Position numbers and translations under genes: made by a program. Positions 29,995 to 37,631 of a stretch of 64,000 bases of DNA are shown piece after piece. How positions within the stretch are numbered: the stretch's first letter is position 1; each line of letters begins with the position of its first letter. This DNA is from Alginatibacterium sediminis (GTDB lineage: Bacteria > Pseudomonadota > Gammaproteobacteria > Enterobacterales > Celerinatantimonadaceae): assembly GCF_003610775.1 (NCBI RefSeq), contig NZ_RAQO01000009.1, forward strand, positions 279,423 through 343,422, given 5' to 3'. Below the pieces are notes generated by a model that was not told where the DNA came from, did no database searches, and worked only from the letters and a program-made list of their open reading frames with translations.

Positions 29995-30534
29995 ATGGCT
30001 AGCATTGGGTATGCAAGAGTGAGTACTGCGGGGCAGAGCTTGGAGGTTCAACTTGAAGCTCTAAGAGGCTGTGACAAGACGTTTAAAGAGAAAGCGTCCG
30101 GAGCTAAGGCTGAGCGACCAAAGCTTGTTACGATGCTCGACTATGCGCGTGAAGGGGACACAATTACCGTAACGAAGCTTTGTCGACTCGCTAGGAACAC
30201 CAAACATCTATTGGAGATTGTGGACTACCTAGATAACAAAGGGGTATCGCTGGTGGTGCTCAATTTGGGCATTGATACTAAGTCACCGACGGGTCGGTTG
30301 ATGCTTACCATGATAGGTGCTGTTGCTAGTTTTGAACGCCAGTTACTGCTTGAGAGGCAAGCTGAAGGGATTGCGATGGCAAAAAATCAAGGTAAATATA
30401 AAGGTAGAAAACCCATTTCAATGGTAAAACGTAGCCAAATTGTAGAGATAAACAAAAGTGGGGTATCAAAAGCTGAAATTGCTACGAAACTCAACATTAG
30501 TCTTTCTACCGTTTATCGAGTTCTAAAGACATAA
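29995..30534 (+). CDS. Serine recombinase (resolvase/invertase family)
   Basis: 179 residues. The catalytic domain begins IGYARVSTAGQSLEVQLEAL with nucleophile Ser10, then GDTITVTKLCRLARNTKHLL, and SPTGRLMLTMIGAVASFERQLLLERQAEGI before helix E. A C-terminal HTH (QIVEINKSGVSKAEIATKLNISLSTVYRVLKT) binds DNA. The motif that normally reads KLDRLAR has Cys63 in place of the conserved active-site aspartate. Length fits Tn3-type resolvases. AGAGGAATAGTT precedes the start. It may resolve or invert part of the element, or act mainly as a DNA-binding protein. Confidence 0.9.
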   Translation: MASIGYARVSTAGQSLEVQLEALRGCDKTFKEKASGAKAERPKLVTMLDYAREGDTITVTKLCRLARNTKHLLEIVDYLDNKGVSLVVLNLGIDTKSPTGRLMLTMIGAVASFERQLLLERQAEGIAMAKNQGKYKGRKPISMVKRSQIVEINKSGVSKAEIATKLNISLSTVYRVLKT

Positions 30535-30584
30535 CTCTTTGAAATTGTTAATCTGGATACATAAGAGACTTGATAGGATTTTAA

Positions 30585-31691
30585 ATGGCAAACAAACAAT
30601 ACCAAGCTCAGAAAAAGCCCCTTCAATTTAGCAAAGGGGCTATAGATCGAGCAGCGAGAAGCATTCGGCATGGAGTTGATGGGGATGAGCGGGTTGAGGC
30701 CATAAAGTCAATTCAGAACTTCCGTGAGTTTCATTTGTATCCATTGATGCTGTTGAAGAACCATCTATCTCGCACTTCAGATAAGGTTGGTAAAAACATC
30801 ATCGTGGCTCGCCGTTTAAAGCAGTTGCCTACAATTATTGATAAGTTAGAGAGACCAGCATTAAATGGTCAAATGGGCAACACGACACGTATTACTAGCA
30901 TGCAGGATATTGCGGGCTGTAGAGCTATTGTTCGTAATCTTAAGCAATTGGATGAGCTGAGGAAAAAATTAGAACAAAGTAGGTCTGTACACGAAATTGT
31001 TCGAATTGATGATTACTTGATACCTAAAGACTCCGGATATGGGGGGGTACACTTAATTTACAATTGCTTTGAAGGGTCAGAAGAGCAGAGTGATTGGAAG
31101 AATGCAAAAGTAGAAATACAGTTGCGGACAGACTTGCAGCATGCTTGGGCAACAAGCTTAGAAATAATTGATACCTTGGAGGGTATTAAGTTAAAAACAA
31201 CTTTAGATGGGTACCCTGAATGGCGCAAGTTCTTTTGTTTATCAGGGCGATTGGTGGCACATGATGAAGGTGCAATTACTTTGTCAGAGCAAGAGCTTTC
31301 TGATGTTCAATTTGAGGTTAATCGATTGAGGGTCGAGCTTGATATAGTTACAAAGCTAGCCAATTATACAGTTGCGATAAGGGTGACAAACGGACAAAAG
31401 CTACCTAAGAAGATTAAGAATCATCAGGGACTGTTCCTTATTCAAGTAAAAAAAATAGAAGGTATTTATAAAACTAGTATTTCACCTTATAAGTCTAAAG
31501 ATAGTGACCGAGCGTTAGAGGCATTGAGTGAGGCTGATTTGGAACGAAATAATGAAATAACAGTTCTAGTTTCTGCGGAGAACATTCGCTCATTAAGAAA
31601 GGCTTATCCTAACTATTTTGGCTCAACAAAAAAGTTTTTGAATTTCTTGAATCGACATGCGAAGGAAGGTTTTAGAGCTATGAATCAATAG
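30585..31691 (+). CDS. RelA/SpoT-domain protein (putative alarmone-type pyrophosphokinase)
   Basis: 368 residues. The synthetase-like domain spans about residues 45-200: ARRLKQLPTIIDKLER (75-90), TSMQDIAGCRAIV (104-116), DDYLIPKDSGYGGVHLIY (142-159) and VEIQLRTDLQHAWA (176-189), corresponding to the nucleotide-binding and G-loop motifs of Rel synthetases. No hydrolase domain is present. Residues 200-368 form an extra region of unknown fold. Proteins of this class (toxSAS, CapRel) make ppGpp or ppApp, or pyrophosphorylate tRNA, and some act against phages. No separate antitoxin gene follows. Location in a mobile element supports a defence or toxin role by inference. Confidence 0.85.
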   Translation: MANKQYQAQKKPLQFSKGAIDRAARSIRHGVDGDERVEAIKSIQNFREFHLYPLMLLKNHLSRTSDKVGKNIIVARRLKQLPTIIDKLERPALNGQMGNTTRITSMQDIAGCRAIVRNLKQLDELRKKLEQSRSVHEIVRIDDYLIPKDSGYGGVHLIYNCFEGSEEQSDWKNAKVEIQLRTDLQHAWATSLEIIDTLEGIKLKTTLDGYPEWRKFFCLSGRLVAHDEGAITLSEQELSDVQFEVNRLRVELDIVTKLANYTVAIRVTNGQKLPKKIKNHQGLFLIQVKKIEGIYKTSISPYKSKDSDRALEALSEADLERNNEITVLVSAENIRSLRKAYPNYFGSTKKFLNFLNRHAKEGFRAMNQ

Positions 31692-31711
31692 ATTATACCC
31701 TTGTGAAAAAT

Positions 31712-31752
31712 AAGAAACCCACCCCAGAGCGTGTCTTTAGGGTGGGTTTTAT
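31712..31752. terminator. Bidirectional terminator between the RelA/SpoT gene and the integrase
   Basis: AAACCCACCC (31715-31724) and GGGTGGGTTT (31740-31749) form a 10-bp stem with a 15-nt loop. The plus strand continues TTATTATTTTG. It separates convergent genes. Confidence 0.85.
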
Positions 31753-31798
31753 TATTTTGACGAGGTTTTCTCAAAGGGTCAGACCCCAATGACGATTT

Positions 31799-33052
31799 CT
31801 ACCAAATGATGCGCTCAACACATTGGTCGTAAGCTTCTTTTAGCTGTTGTAGTTCGTAGCCACGAGAATAATAGCCATAGGTCATGGTTCTGCCACGCTT
31901 GTGACCGAGTATTGCCGCTGCTTTGAGTTCATCAACACCAGCCTGTTGCATGGCTGTCGAGAACATTACACGGAATGAGTGGAAGCACTTCGCTGAATCG
32001 GTTGATATGTTCTCGGTCTTGATTCTAGAGAACCAGCGACTCATTTCGGAGCTATTGTCGAAACCTAGTAGAGGTTCATCATTCTGCTTACCTTCACGCA
32101 ATGCTCTTACCCTTAAACCTAGTTCATTGGTAAGGGGCACAACTCGCTCTGCTGCATCAGTTTTACCGGTAGCAATATAGATAGCAGTGATATCCCCTTC
32201 TGTGACTACATGCTGCATTTGAAGGTTACACAGTTCTGATATGCGGCAACCCGTGAATACCCCAAGCTCCACCAGCAAACGCCTATTAGGCTCTCTGGTG
32301 GCAACGTTCTCTTTTATCCATTGAATTTCTTCAACGGTGAATGGTTGTTTTCTGTTGGTATTATTACCGCCAGTATATGAATGCCCATCAAAAGGACTTG
32401 CAGTAGAAACCTCACCTAAGCTCTCGCAATATGTCCATATCGAGCGTATACGGCTTATCTGACCCTGTACTGTGGTCTTGGCATATGTAGCCTGTAAAGC
32501 TTCGATATAGTCATGAACCTGTCTCTTACTGATGTCAGTCAGGAGGACGTCATACAGTTTTAGATGCTTTAAGAAGTTATCAACGGCTTTTTTAACTTTA
32601 GATATAGTATCTTGGGTCTTGTCACTTTCAAATTTACGAATCCAAACGTTGAGAGCTTCTTTCAGCGAGATGGTATAGCGACTACGGTGGTCTTTCCTGC
32701 CATTAACGGTTGTGTAGGCATGGATAAATACCTCATCCCCATCTTTGGAAGCTTTATCCAAATCATAAGGTTCATCCCAACTTTCTGGATTTTGAGATTG
32801 ATGGTCACTCATCTCTTGGACTAGCTCTAAGAAGCGGTGGCGTCCTTTGTTGGGCGCGTTGAACTTACGCTCCTCAAGGCGACCATTGAGTATATTTCGC
32901 TGATGTCTAGCTTCTCGAATATCGCCAGTACCAAGACTTTCTGAGATAGTCGTTTGACCCTCAAATTGGTTTTGAAGGTCTTTGGGAATACGTCTTTGAT
33001 ACCACCAGATGTTGCCTCTTAGCTTTAGGTGTTTAGTGTCAGTCGATACCAT
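31799..33052 (-). CDS. Tyrosine-type site-specific integrase
   Basis: 417 residues. N-terminal DUF6538-like region (HLKLRGNIWWYQRRIPKDLQ), a SAM-like core-binding domain (about 125-215), and a catalytic domain with Arg270 in TGCRISELC, a lysine hairpin near 297, His358-x-x-Arg361 in CFHSFRVMF, His384 in ILGHKRGRT and nucleophile Tyr395 in TYGYYSRG. It inserts DNA at the groEL 3' end, inferred from the flanking 16-bp cores. Its start codon is 12 bp from the putative right arm sites, which suggests autoregulation. Confidence 0.95.
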   Translation of the reverse strand: MVSTDTKHLKLRGNIWWYQRRIPKDLQNQFEGQTTISESLGTGDIREARHQRNILNGRLEERKFNAPNKGRHRFLELVQEMSDHQSQNPESWDEPYDLDKASKDGDEVFIHAYTTVNGRKDHRSRYTISLKEALNVWIRKFESDKTQDTISKVKKAVDNFLKHLKLYDVLLTDISKRQVHDYIEALQATYAKTTVQGQISRIRSIWTYCESLGEVSTASPFDGHSYTGGNNTNRKQPFTVEEIQWIKENVATREPNRRLLVELGVFTGCRISELCNLQMQHVVTEGDITAIYIATGKTDAAERVVPLTNELGLRVRALREGKQNDEPLLGFDNSSEMSRWFSRIKTENISTDSAKCFHSFRVMFSTAMQQAGVDELKAAAILGHKRGRTMTYGYYSRGYELQQLKEAYDQCVERIIW

Positions 33053-33063
33053 GCAGCCAGCTT

Positions 33064-33087
33064 TGTAGTCAGTAATGTAGACACTAA
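33064..33087 (+). repeat. Right putative integrase arm sites (two tandem 12-bp repeats)
   Basis: TGTAGTCAGTAA (33064-33075) and TGTAGACACTAA (33076-33087) match the left tandem pair at 28641-28664, in the same orientation. They sit just upstream of the integrase gene. Confidence 0.6.
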
Positions 33088-33138
33088 TGATGCCAAAAAG
33101 CCTTATAGAAAGCCACCTCCCGTCATTTCTGGATTCTG

Positions 33139-33336
33139 GGGCGGCATGATGTAATAGATTTTAAATCTATAACTGTAGCTCTAACCATTTTAATGAAAGC
33201 CCGAATAGCAATGTTCGGGTTTTTTTATTAGCTGTTTATCAATGTCTAATAACACTTTTGTTATGAATTGGTAGTGGGTAATAAAATGTATCTTCTCGCC
33301 AAACCTAATGCCTCCTTTGATACGATAGCGGTCGTT
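33139..33336 (+). repeat. 198-bp direct repeat, copy 1 (attR core plus native groEL downstream region)
   Basis: Starts with the 16-bp groEL-end core (33139-33154), then a TAGATTT/AAATCTA palindrome, the groE-type terminator (33198-33226) and about 110 bp more. It is identical to 35800-35997 except for one base (ATCAATG versus ATCATTG). A normal integrase reaction duplicates only the core, so a 198-bp duplication needs another event. Confidence 0.9.
33198..33226 (+). terminator. Native groESL-type terminator, copy 1
   Basis: CCCGAA (33200-33205), an 8-nt loop and TTCGGG (33214-33219) followed by seven T's. It is inferred to be the original groEL terminator, since it lies about 45 bp after a restored groEL end. 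Confidence 0.85.
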
Positions 33337-33653
33337 ACAAGTTGACAGAAATAATGTCAGTTTTGAGCGAGCAACGGACATTTACAGTCGATAGATTCCC
33401 CCAAAAAATACGCTCAGTTTTTATTATTTCGTATTCCCTAAAACCTAGGTATAAGACAAATGGACGTAAAGTTAGCGATATTTTTGCTTTTGAAAGCCGT
33501 AAAATTTACTATTACCCCCCCATCAGCATTTACGCAGAGACAATGAGCATCTAGCTGAATAAATTAATAGTACATGTGTCCATTTTTTTACACATTGACT
33601 AAATGTAGGTGCGCATATTTCCTCAAACTGTGATTTTGCACAGTGTTAACACT
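33337..33653. other. Non-coding stretch after repeat copy 1
   Basis: AT-rich. A 70-codon ORF (33342-33554) begins near the repeat junction but has no ribosome binding site or homology. AGTGTTAACACT (33642-33653) is a perfect 12-bp palindrome next to the sigma-54-like promoter. Confidence 0.4.
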
Positions 33654-33669
33654 TGGCGCGTTTTTTGTT
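33654..33669 (+). promoter_or_regulatory. Sigma-54-like promoter of the PEP-CTERM gene
   Basis: TGGCGC-N5-TTGTT matches the -24/-12 consensus TGGCAC-N5-TTGCW with correct spacing and two mismatches. PEP-CTERM genes are often under sigma-54 control with PrsK/PrsR. The start codon is 72 bp downstream. Confidence 0.4.
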
Positions 33670-33740
33670 TTGGCTTGAGTAGGAGCCACCTATACACCAA
33701 CATACCTTCATTTGAAAGGATAAGTAAAAGAGGATAACTA

Positions 33741-34418
33741 ATGAAGAATAAGTTTTTAAAAGCCGTTTTCGCGGGAACCATTCTGTCACTGTCAACCCTA
33801 GCTAACGCAGGTGTTATTCTCGACACAGATCGCGACAGTTTTATCGATAGCGCCACAGGGTTAGAGTGGATCGATTTCGGGATCAATAACGGCCAAAGTT
33901 ACAATTATGTTTCAAGCCAGTTAAATTCAGGCGGCGTTTATGAAGGATGGAGCCTAGCCACATCAGAACAAGTCTACACTATGTGGGCAAATGCGTTTTT
34001 AGGAATCGGCGCAGACTATGAAAATGCGAATCATTATGGTCGAGGTCAATTACATGCCAACGATGGCCAGTCGGAATTTGGCAGTGTCTTTTCAGCAATA
34101 TTTCTAGCAATGGGACATAATAAAAAATATGATGAAGGCACCATAAGCGAACACCATGAGGCGACTGGTCTCTTCATAAGTCAAGACGAAATCGGTTTAG
34201 TGCAAACCCGTTCTAACATCGGACCGCTCGAAAGTCTCTTCGTCGACGATACAGTAAAACTAAAGTTAGTAAAAAATTTCATCCGGCCAAGAGAAATAAA
34301 AGACGATGAATTATCCACTATGTTGGTAAGAAGTGCGGTGGACGTCCCTGAGCCATCGACCCTTGCTATTTTTGCGTTAGGAATGATTAGTTTAACTTCA
34401 CGTCGATTTAAGAAATAG
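33741..34418 (+). CDS. PEP-CTERM sorting-domain exported protein
   Basis: 225 residues: a signal peptide (MKNKFLKAVFAGTILSLSTLANA), then a family opening LDTDRDSFIDSATGLEWIDF and VSSQLNSGGVYEGWSLATSEQV shared by many marine PEP-CTERM proteins. At the C-terminus come VPEPSTLAIFALGMISL and the basic tail TSRRFKK. The C-terminal signal is cleaved by exosortase for surface export or attachment. No exosortase gene is in this window, so processing depends on one elsewhere. GAGGATAACTA precedes the ATG. Confidence 0.88.
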   Translation: MKNKFLKAVFAGTILSLSTLANAGVILDTDRDSFIDSATGLEWIDFGINNGQSYNYVSSQLNSGGVYEGWSLATSEQVYTMWANAFLGIGADYENANHYGRGQLHANDGQSEFGSVFSAIFLAMGHNKKYDEGTISEHHEATGLFISQDEIGLVQTRSNIGPLESLFVDDTVKLKLVKNFIRPREIKDDELSTMLVRSAVDVPEPSTLAIFALGMISLTSRRFKK

Positions 34419-34488
34419 TCTTAAATTTACTGATTCATAAAAGAAATTAATTATTGACGACGGTATGCCATAACTTATATTAGCCAAG

Positions 34489-35340
34489 CTATGAAACCCA
34501 ACGTTGTCGATAATCATCAAGAAGTATTTGCCAGTTTGGAAGATGCTTTTTTTGCTCATAAAGCTGCGTTATTCGACGAATGTGCTTTTGTAATGTTCGA
34601 TTTGAAACCGCTATTTTATCTTGTCCAAATTGATAACCTAAAAAGTCAAAACCATTTTCTAATCCCCCAATAGTGGTTTTATAGGATGTTGTTTTAACTT
34701 TAGTTTATCAAAGTGTTGATTAACCGTTTTGATTGCTCTCTTTAGTTTCCACCTTGTTGGTAATAATACGATGATGTCATCCATGTAACGTCGATAGAAA
34801 ACAGGTTAACCTTCCATTTCTTTATCGACGTTCAAATAGATAAAAACTCTATATCAAAGGGCTCAATGGATAACCCGGTGAAATACCTTGCTTTATATCC
34901 TTAAATAACCCACCTGACTCAATACTTCGTTTTAAGTTTTGTGATAATAAGTTCATCACCATTTTATCTTTAATATAAACAGATAACTTATCTAACAATA
35001 TCTCGTTATTTATTGATTCGCAATACGATTTTACGTTAGTTCGATATACAAACATATGGTTGTGTAAATTATGTTGTATCTCTGTAACGGGATATTTGCT
35101 ACCTCCGTGCACTTTTAAATGTGTACACAGCTTAGATGAAGATAAGTAACGCGATAACACCATTGTTCACAATTCAGTACCCCACTATTTATTGATGCCC
35201 ATAAGTGAATAACTTCACCAGATAATTTAGTAACCTTTTGTAATGGTAGAAAATTGATGGTGTTTGATACTAATTCGTCAATACGTTGTAGTTTAATTTT
35301 ATTCCATTCCAATGATAACGCACATCCCAAACATCACTGT
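34489..35340 (-). pseudogene. Decayed reverse transcriptase gene
   Basis: Minus-strand pieces in different frames spell an RT in order. N-terminal VTYLHLSCVHI-like piece; CTHLKVHGGSKYPVTEIQ; FVYRTNVKSYCESINNEILL; GGLFKDIKQGISPGYPLSPLI then a stop. After a frame change, VDKEMEG and a stop; FYRRYMDDIIVLLPTRWK with the catalytic YMDD; and, after another frame change, GFDFLGYQFGQDKIAVSN to a terminal stop at 34489. At least two internal stops and about three frameshifts. The wording CTH-x-KGHGG and GGLF resembles stand-alone group II-like RTs. The 5' limit is approximate. Confidence 0.8.
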
Positions 35341-35605
35341 TATCGGGAAAATGTTTCCGTTGTTTACATAACCAATAAAAATATTCGCTTATTGAGTTGG
35401 GATTCATTAGTTCATTTATCATTGAATATTACATAAATCATTAGCGTTGGATAAAGTATCGCTTGTTAATATTGATTAATAAAAGCGCTTGGCCGAACAA
35501 TAGGACTTAACGTAGATATTAAAGGTCAGTAGCCAACTTCTGCTCTTGACTAATAGCCGTCCTTCGAATTGGCTTTTTGTATCTAATCTATGTCTATATT
35601 GCTGT

Positions 35606-35627
35606 CTATGCAGACAATGAGTCGTAA
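35606..35627 (+). repeat. 22-bp repeat, copy 1
   Basis: Identical to 37959-37980; the shared string contains TGCAGACAATGAGTCG. Each copy lies upstream of a core-like site (35800 and 38001). It partly resembles the TGTAGACA arm sites of segment 1. Confidence 0.6.
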
Positions 35628-35799
35628 TAATATTAAACTTTGTTTTGGAATAGTGGTGAACCACGATTTTTAACAAAAAAATATTGTAATATTTTTCAAC
35701 TACTTAACTAAGTCTCTTGAACGATCGGAGTATAAAGCGTGGTATCCCACACTGTATGTTTTATTTTTTAATTAATTATCAACTAGTTGGATGGTGCGT

Positions 35800-35997
35800 G
35801 GGCGGCATGATGTAATAGATTTTAAATCTATAACTGTAGCTCTAACCATTTTAATGAAAGCCCGAATAGCAATGTTCGGGTTTTTTTATTAGCTGTTTAT
35901 CATTGTCTAATAACACTTTTGTTATGAATTGGTAGTGGGTAATAAAATGTATCTTCTCGCCAAACCTAATGCCTCCTTTGATACGATAGCGGTCGTT
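35800..35997 (+). repeat. 198-bp direct repeat, copy 2 (core plus groE-type terminator)
   Basis: Second copy of 33139-33336 with one mismatch. Contains the 16-bp core at 35800-35815 and the CCCGAA/TTCGGG-T7 terminator at 35859-35887. Confidence 0.9.
35859..35887 (+). terminator. Native groESL-type terminator, copy 2
   Basis: Same hairpin and T-run as 33198-33226. Confidence 0.8.
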
Positions 35998-36320
35998 CCC
36001 CAGCGCTATAAATATCCATTGTTTGACTATAAATTTTACCAATTGCTCGAATAGCCTGACTGACAAAAATGCCGCCAAAGCAGTCATAAGAACTTAAAAT
36101 CAAGGTGACAGCCCTTTCAAAAAAACAAGTAATAAGCTCTTCACATAAAATGTTAATCTTCTTATTTGAAGAATCTTTAATACAGCACATTATTAAGCAA
36201 CAATTAAAAATGAAGTATTAACTTTTCTATTCATATAGATTAACGCTCTCCATTAAATGTCCACACAATTCTATTAAAAAATTTCTGATATTAAGCACAT
36301 TATTGATATTTCTTGTTTGC
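35998..36320. other. AT-rich non-coding stretch before tetR
   Basis: Overlapping minus-strand ORFs (35851-36087 and 35966-36190) run into the repeat and lack ribosome binding sites or recognisable domains. No gene is supported. Confidence 0.4.
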
Positions 36321-36357
36321 AAGAGACCGACAGTCTCTTATGGTGAGGGTAAGAGAC
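36321..36357 (+). promoter_or_regulatory. TetR-type operator
   Basis: AAGAGAC (36321-36327), 5 bp, GTCTCTT (36333-36339) is a perfect inverted repeat, with another half-site AAGAGAC at 36351-36357. It lies 23-59 bp upstream of the tetR start and is a likely autoregulatory operator. Confidence 0.65.
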
Positions 36358-36379
36358 TGGTGGGCACTTATAGGCAAGT

Positions 36380-37030
36380 ATGGGTTGGCAACGAGCAAGA
36401 ACAGACGAAAATAAAAGTTCGCGGAAAGAGGCTATTTATCATGCTGCTTTTACGCTTTTTAAAAACAATGGCTACTATAAAGTCAGTTTTAACGCCATTG
36501 CTGTTGAAGCAGGTTTTACCAAATCCAATATGTATCGCTACTTTAGTTCCAAAGATGAGATTTTTTTGAATGTCTTTGCCAATTTATTTGAGCTGTGGGC
36601 CGCTGACTTTAGTCAGCAGTTACGAGCACTCGAGCAAGACGTTTCTGCAAAATATTTTGCTGATGTTTGGCTAAATTCGATGTTATCGCAGCCCAAACTG
36701 CTGGATTTAATGCCCATTCTATTTACTTCCTTAGAAAGAAATAGCTCATTCGAACAGCTGCTGGCGTTTAAACGTTTGTCGAAGAATTTACTTTATCGCC
36801 TCACATTGGATATCACGAAAGTTTATCCTGATATTGAAGGTGAAAAGGCCTTTAAGCTATTGAACTTATGTTATGCAGCCACGACAAATTCTTGGACAGC
36901 AACCACACAAAGTGACGCACTAAAAAAACTTTACAAACTCGATGAGTTTCAAGCGTTGAAACCAGACTTTGAAAAAGATTTAACAACATCAATCGAAATA
37001 ATTATACGAGGTTTAAAAGCAAGTATTTAA
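36380..37030 (+). CDS. TetR/AcrR-family transcriptional regulator
   Basis: 216 residues. N-terminal DNA-binding domain: KEAIYHAAFTLFKNNGYYKVSFNAIAVEAGFTKSNMYRYFSSKDEIF (about 16-62), a full TetR HTH. The C-terminal helical ligand domain is of the broad TetR_C type. It is followed 94 bp later by an SRPBCC-domain gene, its likely target with itself. The ligand is unknown. It lies within the third accessory segment. Confidence 0.88.
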   Translation: MGWQRARTDENKSSRKEAIYHAAFTLFKNNGYYKVSFNAIAVEAGFTKSNMYRYFSSKDEIFLNVFANLFELWAADFSQQLRALEQDVSAKYFADVWLNSMLSQPKLLDLMPILFTSLERNSSFEQLLAFKRLSKNLLYRLTLDITKVYPDIEGEKAFKLLNLCYAATTNSWTATTQSDALKKLYKLDEFQALKPDFEKDLTTSIEIIIRGLKASI

Positions 37031-37124
37031 CTCAATGGCTAGTGAAAAATAGACACAATCATCCCGTTAGCTATCCATTTATTAGCTAGCTTGTAGAAAT
37101 TAATAAATTGTTAAGGTAAATATC

Positions 37125-37631
37125 ATGGCACATCATTGTGAAAAAACATTAAAGGTAAATGTACCAGCTGAAAAAGTTTGGCAAGTTCTTGAGGACTATA
37201 GCAGCATTGAAATGTTTGCTATGACGATTAAATCCTCTGCTAGCGCCAATGAAATTAGCTCAGGTTTAGGCGCAAAAAGAACCTGTACTTTTAATGATGG
37301 CTCAAGCCTTGTGGAAGAGATTATTGAATACGAAGAAGGGCAAGGCTACAAGATGGATATTTCTAATCATTCAATGCCACTAAAAAGCATGCAATCAGAA
37401 ATGAAGGTGACGCCTATTGATGAAAATAGCAGTGAAATCTATATGTCAGCAGATTTTGTTGTCAAAGGAGGACCGCTAGGTTGGGTTATGGGGCAATTGA
37501 TAATGCAACCGGTAATGAAAAGCATATTTAAAAAAGTGATGACAGGTCTAGCGTACCATAGTTTGACAGGAGAGATTATTGGTGAAAAATTACCGTCTGA
37601 TGAAGAACTATCTCAAATAATTTACACTTAA
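37125..37631 (+). CDS. SRPBCC-domain (START/Bet v1-like) lipid- or ligand-binding protein
   Basis: 168 residues. The opening KTLKVNVPAEKVWQVLEDYSSIEMF, the middle GLGAKRTCTFNDGSSLVEEIIEYEEGQGY, and the C-terminal long helix GWVMGQLIMQPVMKSIFKKVMTGL fit polyketide-cyclase/SRPBCC folds with a hydrophobic pocket. AAGG precedes the ATG. It probably binds or modifies a hydrophobic small molecule, under control of the TetR protein upstream. No catalytic residue can be named. Confidence 0.82.
   Translation: MAHHCEKTLKVNVPAEKVWQVLEDYSSIEMFAMTIKSSASANEISSGLGAKRTCTFNDGSSLVEEIIEYEEGQGYKMDISNHSMPLKSMQSEMKVTPIDENSSEIYMSADFVVKGGPLGWVMGQLIMQPVMKSIFKKVMTGLAYHSLTGEIIGEKLPSDEELSQIIYT

Larger units (their letters stand above)
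28592..33138. mobile_element. Integrative element inserted at the groEL 3' end (segment 1)
   Basis: About 4.5 kb bounded by exact 16-bp cores. It carries an HNH protein, a small HTH protein, a small membrane peptide, a serine recombinase, a RelA/SpoT-domain protein and a tyrosine integrase placed next to the right end. Paired 12-bp repeats near both ends look like integrase arm sites. It has no replication, conjugation or phage structural genes, so it resembles a minimal satellite-type island. Base composition is slightly more AT-rich than its neighbours. Confidence 0.82.
33155..35799. mobile_element. Second accessory segment at the groEL hotspot, no integrase (segment 2)
   Basis: About 2.6 kb between exact copies of the 16-bp core, AT-rich. 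Holds a PEP-CTERM protein gene and a decayed reverse transcriptase. It could be an element remnant inserted at the same site, or DNA trapped by recombination between tandem sites. Confidence 0.6.

Noticed and set aside
33342..33554. 70-codon plus-strand ORF starting next to repeat copy 1
   Set aside because: No ribosome binding site, odd composition, no domain. Treated as non-coding.
35851..36190. Two overlapping minus-strand ORFs running into repeat copy 2
   Set aside because: Part of the reading frame is repeat DNA also present at 33190-33381; no start signals or domain.
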